Shown here piece after piece: positions 14,892 to 24,021 of a stretch of 64,000 bases of DNA. The position numbers and the translations under genes were made by a program. Each line of letters opens with the position of its first letter. The first letter of the stretch is position 1. The stretch is from positions 13,452 through 77,451 of the forward strand of contig DASTUF010000084.1 of the NCBI GenBank assembly GCA_035759745.1, given 5' to 3'. The DNA is from CAMLHP01 sp035759745 (GTDB lineage: Bacteria > Gemmatimonadota > Gemmatimonadetes > Gemmatimonadales > GWC2-71-9). The notes under the pieces were generated by a model. That model saw nothing but the letters and a program-made list of their open reading frames with translations. It made no database searches and had not been told where the DNA came from.

Positions 14892-16292
14892 ATGGCTGCT
14901 CCCACACTGCGACTCACCTTCCTCGGCGCCGCGGGCCAGGTTACCGGCTCGATGCACATGCTCGAAGCTGCCGGCATGAAGCTGGTCCTCGATGCCGGGC
15001 TGTTTCAGGGCAGGCGCAAGGAAGCCGACGCCCTCAATCGCAACCTTCCCTTCGACCCACGGGTGCTCGACGCCGTGGTGCTGAGCCACGCCCATATCGA
15101 CCATACCGGCCGGGTGCCGCTGCTGGTGAACCACGGCTTTCACGGCCCGATCTACGCGACCCCCGCCACGCGCGACCTCTGCGCGGTCATGCTGGCCGAC
15201 TCGGCGCACATCCAGGAATCCGACTTCGAACACCTCAAGCGCCATGACCGCGCGGGCCCGGAATCGGAACCGCTCTACACCATGCGCGACGCGGTTGCCG
15301 CCCAGGAGCTGATGGTCGGCGTGCCCTACAAGCGGATCCAGCACCTGCGGAAGAACCTGACCATCGAATATGTGGACGCCGGACACATCCTCGGGTCGGC
15401 GAGCATCGACGTGCGTATCACCGAAGGCAAGCAGCCGCACCGGCTGGTCTTCTCGGGCGACATCGGCCGCACCGGCATGCCCATCATCCGAAATCCTGAT
15501 CCGCCCACCGGTCCGATCGATACCCTCATCATCGAATCGACCTATGCCCTCAAGACCCACGCGGCGCCGGCGGACGCCGAGAACGACCTGGCGGCGATCA
15601 TCGCGAAGGTGGTCGGTCGGGGCGGGAAGATCCTGATCCCGTCCTTTGCCGTCGGCCGCACCCAGGAGATGGTGTACGCCATCCACGAGCTGCTCAGGGC
15701 GAAGAAGATCCCCCAGGTGCCGGTCTACATCGATAGTCCGCTTGCAACCGAGACGACCACCGTCTTCCGGATGCACCCCGAGATCTTCGACAAGACCGAG
15801 GACATGGTGAAGGCGGAGTCGCCGTTGTTCGATCACCACCTCGTGACCTACACCAGGAGCGTCGAGGACTCCAAGCGCCTCAACACCCTGAATGGTCCCG
15901 CGATCATCATCTCGGCGTCGGGCATGGTCGAGGCCGGGCGCATCCTCCACCACATCAAGAACCATGGCGGCGACCACCGGAACTGCATCCTCTTCGTCGG
16001 GTTCCAGGCCGAACACACCCTGGGGCGGCGCATCAAGGACGGCGACCGGAAGGTCAAGATCCACGGCGACGAGGTGGAGCTGCGGGCGGACATCGAAGTG
16101 ATCGACGGCTACTCGGCGCACGCCGGGCGCAACGAGCTGATCGCCTGGATCAAGGCGCTGGGTGGGCCGATCAAGCGGGCCTTTGCGGTGCACGGCGAGC
16201 CCGAGTCGCTGGCCGAGATGGCCAGCCTCCTCAAGCAGGCGGGCGTCTCCGAGGTGCATGTGCCGGCGCAGGGGCAGTCATTCGACCTCTGA
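14892..16292 (+). CDS. Beta-CASP metallo-beta-lactamase-fold RNA nuclease (CPSF73-like)
   Basis: 466 residues. N-terminal FLGAAGQVTGSMHML, then motif 2 LSHAHIDHTGRVPLL (about residues 63-77). Later zinc ligands are in DAGHILGSASI and VFSGDIGRTGMP. The beta-CASP insert has SFAVGRTQEMVYAI and IISASGMVEAGRI, and the C-terminus has VIDGYSAHAGRNELI and AFAVHGEPES. All catalytic His/Asp motifs are present, so it should be an active endo- or exoribonuclease. The same fold in bacteria includes RNase J, but this subgroup is nearer to archaeal and eukaryotic CPSF subunits. Cellular target unknown. Confidence 0.9.
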   Translation: MAAPTLRLTFLGAAGQVTGSMHMLEAAGMKLVLDAGLFQGRRKEADALNRNLPFDPRVLDAVVLSHAHIDHTGRVPLLVNHGFHGPIYATPATRDLCAVMLADSAHIQESDFEHLKRHDRAGPESEPLYTMRDAVAAQELMVGVPYKRIQHLRKNLTIEYVDAGHILGSASIDVRITEGKQPHRLVFSGDIGRTGMPIIRNPDPPTGPIDTLIIESTYALKTHAAPADAENDLAAIIAKVVGRGGKILIPSFAVGRTQEMVYAIHELLRAKKIPQVPVYIDSPLATETTTVFRMHPEIFDKTEDMVKAESPLFDHHLVTYTRSVEDSKRLNTLNGPAIIISASGMVEAGRILHHIKNHGGDHRNCILFVGFQAEHTLGRRIKDGDRKVKIHGDEVELRADIEVIDGYSAHAGRNELIAWIKALGGPIKRAFAVHGEPESLAEMASLLKQAGVSEVHVPAQGQSFDL

Positions 16293-16332
16293 CGCGGCGT
16301 GACAGCGGGCGCACGGGCCGGTAAGTTCCAGC

Positions 16333-16959
16333 GTGCGCCGTCTTCCTCGCCGGGTCGCCAAGCTGCTCGGCCTCCTCCTCGTCGTTGCCGTGATCACCTA
16401 CACCATCTCATTGGTGGTCGTGCTGGTGACGAGCTTGCAGGACCAACGCGAGCCGGTAGATGCGATTGTGGTGCTGGGGGCCGCCCAGTACAACGGGCGG
16501 CCGTCGCCGGTGCTGCGGGCGCGGCTGGAACACGCCCTGTCGCTGTATCGGGACCAGCTCGCACCCCGGATCATGGTCACCGGTGGGGTGGGCCGGGGCG
16601 ATACCACCAGTGAAGCCGAAGTCAGCCGCCGCTGGCTGCTGGCACACCGGCTTCCTGATACCGCCGTGGTAGCGCTCCCGCGGGGCCGGTCGTCAGCCGT
16701 CTCGATGACCGACGCCGCCGCCTGGCTGCGCGAACGCGGGCTCAGCCGGGTGCTGCTGGTGAGCGATCCCTTTCACATGGCTCGTCTGCGGTTCGAGGCG
16801 CGGCGCACCGAGCTCGACGCGCTGGTGTCACCCACGCCATCGAGTCCGATTTCCGACAACCCGAACCTCGAACTGCGCTACCTCTTCTGGGAAGGACTCA
16901 AGGCTCCGGTTGCGTGGGTACGGAGCTGGTCCTGGCTGCGAGACCGCGATGTGTTCTGA
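16333..16959 (+). CDS. YdcF-family (DUF218) membrane-anchored protein
   Basis: 208 residues from GTG 16333. A basic N-terminus and one transmembrane helix (LLGLLLVVAVITYTISLVVVLV, given here by its positions of about 11-33) anchor a DUF218 domain: DAIVVLGAAQYNGRPSPVL, IMVTGGVGRGD, and LLVSDPFHMARLRFEARR with the conserved His. Relatives include SanA and ElyC/YdcF, linked to envelope integrity and undecaprenyl-phosphate metabolism. The exact reaction is unknown. It lies 25 bases before the M16 operon, possibly as its first gene. Confidence 0.82.
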   Translation: MRRLPRRVAKLLGLLLVVAVITYTISLVVVLVTSLQDQREPVDAIVVLGAAQYNGRPSPVLRARLEHALSLYRDQLAPRIMVTGGVGRGDTTSEAEVSRRWLLAHRLPDTAVVALPRGRSSAVSMTDAAAWLRERGLSRVLLVSDPFHMARLRFEARRTELDALVSPTPSSPISDNPNLELRYLFWEGLKAPVAWVRSWSWLRDRDVF

Positions 16960-16984
16960 TCCCCAACCGTCAAGGAACCACTCC

Positions 16985-18361
16985 ATGCCGTACTCACGGC
17001 CGCTGACCGCGGCCCTCGTCGCCCTTGGCGCACTGTGGCCCGGGCGCGGGCTCGCAGCCCAGTCCGCCGCGCTGCAGGTCCCGGTAGTGGTGGACACCCT
17101 GGACAACGGCCTCGTCCTGATGGTGCACGAGGACGCCTCGGCGCCCATCGTGAACGTCAACGTCTGGTACCACGTGGGTTCAGGTGACGAGAAGCCCGGC
17201 CGCACCGGCTTCGCCCATCTCTTCGAGCACCTCATGTTCATGGGATCGGAGCACGCGCCCTATCCCGAGTTCGACCGGCGGCTGGAGGCGGCGGGCGCCA
17301 ACAACAACGGCTCCACTACCGAAGACCGCACCAACTACTACGAGGAAGGCCCCGCCAACGCGCTGCCGCTCATGCTCTGGCTCGAGGCCGACCGGATGGG
17401 CTGGATGCTCCCCACCATGGACTCCGCCAAGGTGGATCTCCAGCGTGATGTGGTGAAGAACGAGCGGCGCCAGAGCTACGAAAACCAGCCGTACGGGATG
17501 GTGTGGGACCACCTGCCCCGGATGCTCTACGATGCGTCGCACCCGTACTCGTGGCCGGTGATCGGGTCGATGGCGGACCTCAGCGCCGCGTCGCTCGAGG
17601 ACGTGAAGCAGTTCTTCCGTGAATACTACGCACCCAACAATGCTGCCATCGTGATAGCTGGCAACGTCAAGGCCGCCGACGTGAAGGCACTGGCCGAGCG
17701 CTATTTCGGGGCGATACCACGGGGGCCGGAGATCAGCCGACCCACGCCCGTGGCAATCCCGCTGCGGGGCGACACCCTGCTGGTACTGGAGGATCGGGTG
17801 CAGCTCCCGCGGCTGTACTACGCCTGGCACACCGTGAAGGGCTGGGCTCCGGATGACGCTGCACTGGATCTCGCCGCTTACGTGCTGACGGGCGCCAAGA
17901 ACTCGCGCCTCACCAAGGAAATGGTCTACGAGGAGCAGACCGCCAGCAGCGTCTCGGCCTTCCAGGACGGCAAGCGACTGGCCGGCGAGTTCATGATCAT
18001 CGCGACGGCGCGGCCGGGCACCACCCTGCCCACCCTGCAGCAGGCCATCGACGCCGAGATCGCACGACTCGCAAGCGACGGCCCCACCTCTCGCGAACTG
18101 CAGCAGGCACAGAATGCGTTCGAGGCCAGCTTTCTCGACGGGCTGGAAAGTGTGGGACGCAAGGCGGACCGGCTCAATGCGTACTTCTACGCGCTGGGCG
18201 TGCCGGACTCCTTCCAGCGCGACGCCGACCGCTATCGCGCTGTCACCGCCGACGACATCCGGCGGGTGGTGCGCACCTACCTCACCGGCCCGCGCGCCGT
18301 CATCTCCGTTGTTCCCCAGGGTCAGACCAGGATGGCTGCCCGTGAAAGGATGACACCATGA
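16985..18361 (+). CDS. M16 family zinc peptidase, active-type, pair 1
   Basis: 458 residues from ATG 16985. Signal peptide (PLTAALVALGALWPG then LAAQS). The inverted zinc motif HLFEH is at about residues 78-82 in RTGFAHLFEHLMFMGS, with the downstream Glu in NALPLMLWLEADRMG. The C-terminal M16 half (residues about 215-400) lacks the motif, as usual. Active subunits of this family (processing-peptidase or PqqF-like) work with a catalytically dead partner, and the next gene encodes one. The start of that gene overlaps this stop by 4 bases. Confidence 0.93.
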   Translation: MPYSRPLTAALVALGALWPGRGLAAQSAALQVPVVVDTLDNGLVLMVHEDASAPIVNVNVWYHVGSGDEKPGRTGFAHLFEHLMFMGSEHAPYPEFDRRLEAAGANNNGSTTEDRTNYYEEGPANALPLMLWLEADRMGWMLPTMDSAKVDLQRDVVKNERRQSYENQPYGMVWDHLPRMLYDASHPYSWPVIGSMADLSAASLEDVKQFFREYYAPNNAAIVIAGNVKAADVKALAERYFGAIPRGPEISRPTPVAIPLRGDTLLVLEDRVQLPRLYYAWHTVKGWAPDDAALDLAAYVLTGAKNSRLTKEMVYEEQTASSVSAFQDGKRLAGEFMIIATARPGTTLPTLQQAIDAEIARLASDGPTSRELQQAQNAFEASFLDGLESVGRKADRLNAYFYALGVPDSFQRDADRYRAVTADDIRRVVRTYLTGPRAVISVVPQGQTRMAARERMTP

Positions 18362-19890
18362 GCATCGACGGCTCGACGGCTCGACGGCTGGTGAGCCTGG
18401 TGGCGGCACTGACAGCGGCGCTCCTTGCCGGCGGTTGCGCCTCGCAGCCCGCACCGGCGACTCCAGCTCCCGCCACGCCGCAGACGGGTGTGCCTTCGGC
18501 GGAGGCCGCATCCACCATCATGGCCACCGCGCCGGACCTCGGCTCGGCGCCCCGGCTGGTGCTCCCATCACCCACGGAGACGACACTACCCAACGGCCTG
18601 ACCGTCAAGTTGGTCGGCATGCATGAAGTCCCGGTGGTGCAGGCGGTGCTCACAATCGAGGGCGGCGCCCGGCTGGACGGCGAGCTGGCCGGCCTCGCCA
18701 CTTTCGTGGGCGGGATGCTCGACGAGGGGGCCGGCGATCGCGACGCCTTTGAGCTCGCGGCCCAGGTCGAGTATCTCGGCGCCTCGCTCGGCACTGGCGC
18801 CGGGTGGGACGCCACCACGATTTCGCTGCGGGCGCCCAAGCGCACTATCGGGGACGCGATGGCGGTCATGGGCGACGTGGTGCTCCAGCCCCGCTTCGCT
18901 GCCGAGGATGTCGAGCGGCAGCGCGACCTTCGCATCGCCAGCATCCTGCAGTCCCGCGACCAGCCCGGCGCCGTTGCCGGCAACGTGTTCGGCTACACCG
19001 TGTACCCGGCGGCACATCCATATCATCGCCCCATCGGAGGAGACAGCATCAGCACGGTGCAGCTCGATTCCGCCGTGGTACGCGAGTTCTGGAACCGTGC
19101 CGCGGACCCGCGGAGGGCAACCCTGGTGATCGCCGGCGACCTTACGCTGGACGAAGCGCGAGCCCTGGCGACGAGTGCCCTGGGCAGCTGGCAAGCACCC
19201 ACCACCACTGCAGCCGCGGATCCAGCCAGGGCCGCAGAACCGCCGCGCCCGACGACCCGCGTCTTCCTGGTGGACAAGCCGGAGGCCGCGCAGAGCGTGC
19301 TGATGATCGGCGCGCCCGGGGTCGCGCGCAGCTCGCCCGACTACCCCGCGATCACGCTCATGAACACGATCCTTGGTGGCTCCTTCTCGTCCCGGCTCAA
19401 TGACATCCTCCGGGAACAGAAGGGATTCACCTACGGAGCGCGATCGAATTACAGCTGGCGGCCGCTGCCGGGGCCGTTTGTCGCGAGCGCAGCGGTGCGG
19501 ACCGACGTAACCGACAGCTCGCTCGCGATCTTCTTCGACGAGTTCCGCCGGATCCGGAGCGAGCCGGTGACGCCACAGGAGCTCGACCGGGCCAAGTCCT
19601 ACATCACACTGGGTGCGCTGGGCGAGTTCGAAACCACGGGGCAGGTTGCAGGAGAACTGTCGTCGCTCGAGATGTTCGGGCTCACCCTCGCCGACATCCC
19701 GAAGGAACTGGACCAGGTGAAGGCGCTGGGCGCAGCTGACGTTCAACGCGCCGCCGAGCGGTACCTTGATCCTGCGCACCTGACGATCGTGGTGGTGGGA
19801 GACGTGAAGAACATTCGGGCCGGCGTCGAGGCACTGAGCCTCGGGCCGGTGACGCTGCTGGATCACGAGGGAAATGAGGTGACACCGTGA
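18358..19890 (+). CDS. M16 peptidase-like lipoprotein, inactive partner, pair 1
   Basis: 510 residues in an ATGA overlap with the active gene. Signal peptide with lipobox (LLAGGC), then an Ala/Pro-rich linker, so it is probably anchored to a membrane. Where the zinc motif should be the sequence reads ELAGLATFVGGMLDEGAGDRD, with no HxxEH, so it cannot coordinate zinc. The C-terminal half keeps the Gly-rich loop and YGARSNYSWRPLPGPFVAS region that shapes the substrate chamber. It is expected to form a heterodimer with the product of 16985-18361. It overlaps the next gene by 4 bases. Confidence 0.9.
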   Translation: MSIDGSTARRLVSLVAALTAALLAGGCASQPAPATPAPATPQTGVPSAEAASTIMATAPDLGSAPRLVLPSPTETTLPNGLTVKLVGMHEVPVVQAVLTIEGGARLDGELAGLATFVGGMLDEGAGDRDAFELAAQVEYLGASLGTGAGWDATTISLRAPKRTIGDAMAVMGDVVLQPRFAAEDVERQRDLRIASILQSRDQPGAVAGNVFGYTVYPAAHPYHRPIGGDSISTVQLDSAVVREFWNRAADPRRATLVIAGDLTLDEARALATSALGSWQAPTTTAAADPARAAEPPRPTTRVFLVDKPEAAQSVLMIGAPGVARSSPDYPAITLMNTILGGSFSSRLNDILREQKGFTYGARSNYSWRPLPGPFVASAAVRTDVTDSSLAIFFDEFRRIRSEPVTPQELDRAKSYITLGALGEFETTGQVAGELSSLEMFGLTLADIPKELDQVKALGAADVQRAAERYLDPAHLTIVVVGDVKNIRAGVEALSLGPVTLLDHEGNEVTP

Positions 19891-21248
19891 GAATGGAATC
19901 CGTGCTGGCGCTGGCGCTGCTGTCGGTCGGTGGCACCGCGTCGGCCCAGACGCTCGACGTGCCGACCGACACGTTCACGCTCGACAACGGCCTGCGCGTG
20001 GTGGTGCACGAGGACCACTCCGCGCCGGTGGCGTCGGTGAACATCTGGTATCACGTCGGCTCCGGCCGGGAAACCGAGGGCCGCACCGGCTTCGCCCACC
20101 TGTTCGAGCACATGATGTTCCAGGGCTCGGCCAACGTGGGCGACGATGCCCACTTCAAGACCATCCAGGGCGCCGGCGGCACCCTCAACGGCTCCACCAA
20201 CGGTGATCGCACCAACTATTACGAGACGGTGCCCGCCAATTACCTGGAGACCGCGCTCTGGCTCGAGGCGGACCGGATGGGCTGGCTGCTGCCGGCCATG
20301 ACCCAGGGCAAGCTCGACAACCAGCGCGACGTGGTGAAGAACGAGCGGCGCCAGAACTACGAAAACCGCCCCTACGGCATGACCTCGATCCGGATCAGCG
20401 AGATGCTGTACCCCGCTGATCATCCGTATCACTGGCCCACCATCGGTTCCCAGCAGGACCTGACTGCAGCTTCCATGGAGGACGTGCAGGGCTTCTTCCG
20501 CACCTGGTACGCGCCCAACAACGCGTCGCTGGTGGTGGCGGGTGACGTGCAGCCAGCGGAGGTTCGGAGGCTGGCCGAGAAGTACTTCAGCGCCATTCCT
20601 TCGGGAGAGCCGATTCCTTCGCCGAAAGCGCGGCCGGTGACGCTCGACGCCGATCGTCGCGCCGTGCTGGAGGACCGGGTGACGCTGCCCCGGGTGCAGC
20701 TCACGTGGCCCACCGTCGAGGGGTGGCATGCCGATGAAGCAGCGCTCGACATTATGGGCAGCATCCTCGGTGGCGGCAGAACCTCGCGGCTGTACGAGCG
20801 GCTGGTCTACCGGGAGCAGGCGGCACAGAGTGCCTTCGCGTTCAATAGCTCGAGGGAACTGGCCGGCAGCTTCGGGATAACCATCACCGCCCGGCCGGGC
20901 ACCAGCCTGTCGCAGATGGAGCGCGCGGCCTACGAGGAAATCCGGCGGCTGGCGGAAGAGGGCCCCACCCCCGAGGAGGTGGCGGCGGCCCGCAACGGCA
21001 TCGAGTCGTCCTTCGTGTTCCGGCTCGGTTCCACCGCGGGCAAGGCCAACCAGCTCAACGACTACAACACCTTCCGCGGCGCGCCTGACATGTTCAATCA
21101 GGACCTGGCGCGCTTCACCGCCGTTACCGCGGCCGACGTGCAGCGGGTGGCGCAAACCTACCTGGCCGGCAAGCCCAAGGTGGTGCTGTCGACCGTTCCC
21201 AACGGCCAGCCCGAGCTGGCCGCCCAGCCGCCAGAGGTGCAACCGTGA
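19887..21248 (+). CDS. M16 family zinc peptidase, active-type, pair 2
   Basis: 453 residues, strongly similar by eye to the first active gene (shared LDNGL, IWYHVGSG, GRTGFAHLFEH, EADRMGW, QRDVVKNERRQ, YENxPYGM). Zinc motif HLFEH at about residues 71-75. Sec signal peptide (LALALLSVGGTASAQ). This looks like a tandem duplication of the active/inactive pair followed by divergence, with different flanks around the substrate-facing loops. Its start overlaps the upstream lipoprotein gene (GTGA) and its stop overlaps the fourth gene. Confidence 0.93.
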   Translation: MRMESVLALALLSVGGTASAQTLDVPTDTFTLDNGLRVVVHEDHSAPVASVNIWYHVGSGRETEGRTGFAHLFEHMMFQGSANVGDDAHFKTIQGAGGTLNGSTNGDRTNYYETVPANYLETALWLEADRMGWLLPAMTQGKLDNQRDVVKNERRQNYENRPYGMTSIRISEMLYPADHPYHWPTIGSQQDLTAASMEDVQGFFRTWYAPNNASLVVAGDVQPAEVRRLAEKYFSAIPSGEPIPSPKARPVTLDADRRAVLEDRVTLPRVQLTWPTVEGWHADEAALDIMGSILGGGRTSRLYERLVYREQAAQSAFAFNSSRELAGSFGITITARPGTSLSQMERAAYEEIRRLAEEGPTPEEVAAARNGIESSFVFRLGSTAGKANQLNDYNTFRGAPDMFNQDLARFTAVTAADVQRVAQTYLAGKPKVVLSTVPNGQPELAAQPPEVQP

Positions 21249-22690
21249 TCCGGACCTTCACTCGCGTCGCCGTGGGCGCGGCGCTCCTCGCGTCTCCGCT
21301 TGCGGCCCAGGAGCTGGACCGCACCATTCCGCCCACTCCTGGTCCGACGCCTTCGGTGGCAATGCCCGACGTTCAAGTCCGGACACTGCCCAACGGCCTG
21401 ACGCTCTGGGTGGTCGAGTCTTCGGAGTTGCCGACCATCAACGCGGTGCTGACCTTCAGCGCCGGGTCGGCCCAGGATGGCGACCTGCCGGGCCTCGCGG
21501 CCATGACAGCGGAGCTGCTCGACGACGGCGCCGGCAGTCGAGATGCGCTCCAGTTTGCCCGGGCGGTCGAACTGCTCGGCATCGGCCTCAGTGCCTTTGC
21601 CTCCGAAGAGCGTGTAAGCGTCTCGCTGTCCACGCTCACCCGGACCGCCGATTCGGCGTTCGCGCTGATGGGTGACCTGGTGATGCGTCCCACCTTTGCG
21701 CCGGAGGAACTCGAGCGCGAGCGGAAGTCGCGGCTGCAGTCGCTGCGGCAGCAGCAGGATCAGGCCTCGACGGTCGCGACGCTGACCTTCAACGAACTGG
21801 TTTATGGCAGCAGCCATCCCTATGGGCGCCCGTCGAACGGCACCCCCGAAGCAGTCGGGCGCATCAGTCGGGATGATATCCAGAAGTACTTCTCCACCTG
21901 GATCCGGCCCAACAACGCCGTGATGGTTGTGGTAGGCGATGTCACTCCCGATGCCGCGATGGCGCTGGCGCAACGCACCTTCGGCGGGTGGGAGAAGGGT
22001 CCGATTCCGGAAGCCGCAAAGGCCAGCCCCGCCCGCCCGGAGGCGCGGAGTGCCACCGGGGTGTACCTGGTGGACAAGCCCGGCGCAGCCCAAAGCGAGA
22101 TCCGGATCGGGCATGTCGGCGTGCCGCGTAGCTCGAAGGACTACTATCCACTCCAGGTGATGAACGCGCTGCTGGGCGGGCAGTTCACCAGCCGCATCAA
22201 CCTCAACCTGCGCGAGGACAAGGGTTACACCTACGGCGCGCGCAGCGGTTTCTCGTTTGACCGCGGACCCGGGCCGTTCGTCGCGTCGGCCGGCGTCTTC
22301 ACCGCCAAGACCGACAGCTCGCTCATCGAGTTCATGAAGGAGCTGCGCGACATCCGGAGCAGCCGCCCGGCCACCGAGGCCGAGGTGAGCTTCGCCCGGG
22401 GATCGCTGGTCCAGTCGTATCCGCGGATGATCGAGACCAACAGCGGTGTTGCCAGCCGGCTGGCGGAACTCGCCTTCTTCGGCTTGCCGCCTGCCGAACT
22501 CGCGCGCTATCCCGAGGCGATCGAGGCCGTGACCACGGCCGACGTGGCGCGGGTGGCGAAGGAGTATCTCCACCCCGACCACGCGGTGATCGTGGTGGTG
22601 GGCGACCTGGCGACCATCCGGGGCGGCATCGAGGCGCTGCACCTCGGCCCGGTGACCGTGGTGCCGGGGGAGGAGGCGGGGACGCGGTAA
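21245..22690 (+). CDS. M16 peptidase-like exported protein, inactive partner, pair 2
   Basis: 481 residues. Signal peptide ending ASPLAAQELD, without a lipobox Cys, unlike its counterpart in pair 1, so this partner is probably soluble in the periplasm or secreted. The zinc site is degenerate (DLPGLAAMTAELLDDGAGSRD). The core repeats the partner features (YLVDKPGAAQSEIRIGHVGV, NLREDKGYTYGARSGFSFD). It is the last of four coupled genes, followed by a hairpin with a T-rich tail (22719-22746). Confidence 0.9.
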   Translation: MIRTFTRVAVGAALLASPLAAQELDRTIPPTPGPTPSVAMPDVQVRTLPNGLTLWVVESSELPTINAVLTFSAGSAQDGDLPGLAAMTAELLDDGAGSRDALQFARAVELLGIGLSAFASEERVSVSLSTLTRTADSAFALMGDLVMRPTFAPEELERERKSRLQSLRQQQDQASTVATLTFNELVYGSSHPYGRPSNGTPEAVGRISRDDIQKYFSTWIRPNNAVMVVVGDVTPDAAMALAQRTFGGWEKGPIPEAAKASPARPEARSATGVYLVDKPGAAQSEIRIGHVGVPRSSKDYYPLQVMNALLGGQFTSRINLNLREDKGYTYGARSGFSFDRGPGPFVASAGVFTAKTDSSLIEFMKELRDIRSSRPATEAEVSFARGSLVQSYPRMIETNSGVASRLAELAFFGLPPAELARYPEAIEAVTTADVARVAKEYLHPDHAVIVVVGDLATIRGGIEALHLGPVTVVPGEEAGTR

Positions 22691-22710
22691 CCTCCATCAG
22701 AGGTCGCCGC

Positions 22711-22828
22711 ACCGGAAGGGGCGCACCGCGTGCGCCCTTTTCTTTTCCGTGCTCCGTCCATGCCCGTGCGCGCCCGAATGGCCCGTGGTCGCCCGACCAT
22801 GGGCGCACGCGGTGCGCCCCTTCCCGGT
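22711..22828. repeat. REP-like inverted pair next to RAYT gene
   Basis: Left arm 22711-22737 and right arm 22801-22828 are inverted copies of a 27-base unit, identical except for one extra C in the right arm. Each unit holds its own hairpin, GGGCGCAC and GTGCGCCC around a 3-base loop. The 63-base spacer includes a further small palindrome (GGTCGCCCGACC). Two inverted palindromic units beside a RAYT gene are the classical arrangement of a REP/BIME element. I found no second copy elsewhere in the window. Confidence 0.8.
22719..22746 (+). terminator. Probable intrinsic terminator of the M16 operon
   Basis: An 8-bp perfect stem (GGGCGCAC, loop CGC, GTGCGCCC) is followed directly by TTTTCTTTT. 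It lies 29 bases after the last M16 stop codon on the same strand. The hairpin is also the left half of the REP-like pair, so the element may have been co-opted as terminator. Confidence 0.75.
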
Positions 22829-22834
22829 CCGGCG

Positions 22835-23356
22835 TCATGGCGGGAAGCGTCGGTGCGGGCCGCGATAATCCAATGGATTCCGTTCGATGTACCGCGTTGC
22901 ATGGAAGAGGTGCTCATCGTTCCGGATATGGCTCTCGCGGTAATTGCGTTGCCACACACGAGCACCTGGAGTGCTGCGCAGGATGTTGATCTGGGAGGTA
23001 CACGAAGCCTTGAATCCCGCGATCAGCGACCCGAGGCTCCCCTTGGGGCGTCTGTAAGCCCCCGCGAAGGTCACACCAGAACGGCTCGATCCGTCGAGAT
23101 GGAGGATGCCGTGCATGTGATCGGGCATCACGACAAAGGCGCCCGACCTGACCTCTGGTCGGAGCTCCTCACAGTTGCGCCACTCCGCTTCAACGACCTT
23201 GCCGAGGTCGGACAGCTCCATCTGCTGGCCGACGACAACCCCGAAGAGCGGCTCCCGCAAATACGTGCAGAGAGTCACGAAGTAGCTGGCTCGCGCGCGA
23301 TAATCCCGATCGCGAAATCGCAGCGAACGCCGTAAGTGATCTTCAGGATTGGACAT
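22835..23356 (-). CDS. RAYT: REP-associated Y1 (IS200-like) transposase
   Basis: 173 residues, typical RAYT size. YFVTLCTYLREPLFG opens the Y1 fold. The HUH metal motif is visible as MPDHMHGILHL, and the C-terminal helix region has VWQRNYRESHIRNDEHL with the catalytic Tyr, followed by RYIERNPLDY. Such proteins nick and move short palindromic REP sequences, and are usually single-copy domesticated genes. The gene ends seven bases from the REP-like inverted pair (22711-22828). It shares no operon with its neighbours. Confidence 0.92.
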   Translation of the reverse strand: MSNPEDHLRRSLRFRDRDYRARASYFVTLCTYLREPLFGVVVGQQMELSDLGKVVEAEWRNCEELRPEVRSGAFVVMPDHMHGILHLDGSSRSGVTFAGAYRRPKGSLGSLIAGFKASCTSQINILRSTPGARVWQRNYRESHIRNDEHLFHATRYIERNPLDYRGPHRRFPP

Positions 23357-23430
23357 GAACTATTGTTCATGCTGGCCGCCCAGAGACATAACCAGACAAA
23401 CTCAGGCCTACTCCCGAAACTCCAGACCCC

Positions 23431-23967
23431 ATGCCCTTCCTCTCCACCCAGCGCATCCACACCGGCAAGGTGCTGAACCTCGACATCGACACCGTCGAGT
23501 TTCCCGATGGATCCACCGGCACGCTCGAGATGATCCGGCATCCCGGTGCCAGCGCGGTGCTGCCGTTCCTCGATGATCCCGGTGAGCCCGATCCCCGCGC
23601 CCTGCTCATTCGCCAGTTTCGCCACGCTGCCGACGGCGACATTTGGGAGATCCCCGCCGGACGGCTCGATCCGGGCGAGGAGCCGGTCGATTGTGCCCAT
23701 CGGGAGCTGGCCGAGGAGACGGGATACGCCGCCACCACAATCGAGCCGCTCATCAGCGTGTTCACCACCCCCGGCTTCACCGACGAGGTGATCCACCTCT
23801 TCGTCGCCACCGGCCTCACAGCCGGCACCCCCCGCCGGGAAGCCGACGAATTCGTCGAGACCCACGAGCTGCGCTGGTCCGAGGTGCTCCGGCTGGTCCA
23901 GTCCGGCGAAATCCGCGACGGAAAGACCCTCGCGGCCATCCTCTATCTGCAGGCGTTTCGCCGATAG
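23431..23967 (+). CDS. NUDIX hydrolase, ADP-ribose pyrophosphatase type
   Basis: 178 residues. The NUDIX box is complete: G-RLDPG-E-EPVDCAH-RELAEETG at about residues 76-98. LEMIRHPGASAVLPFLDD and LIRQFRHAADGDIWEIPAG upstream, and FTTPGFTDEVIHLFVATGL downstream, match the ADP-ribose pyrophosphatase (NudF-like) subgroup, which cleaves ADP-ribose to AMP and ribose phosphate. Cytoplasmic. The 74-base gap behind it, toward the divergent RAYT gene, has no recognisable signals. It is followed 54 bases later by holA. Confidence 0.9.
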   Translation: MPFLSTQRIHTGKVLNLDIDTVEFPDGSTGTLEMIRHPGASAVLPFLDDPGEPDPRALLIRQFRHAADGDIWEIPAGRLDPGEEPVDCAHRELAEETGYAATTIEPLISVFTTPGFTDEVIHLFVATGLTAGTPRREADEFVETHELRWSEVLRLVQSGEIRDGKTLAAILYLQAFRR

Positions 23968-24021
23968 CCGCTGCTTTCACTGAAGCTTTCTGGATACCCC
24001 GCAGGGCGGTAAGATTCCCCA

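Noticed and set aside
14889..22642. Long antisense frames opposite the beta-CASP and M16 genes.
   Set aside because: Each mirrors a gene with complete active-site motifs; none has a recognisable domain.
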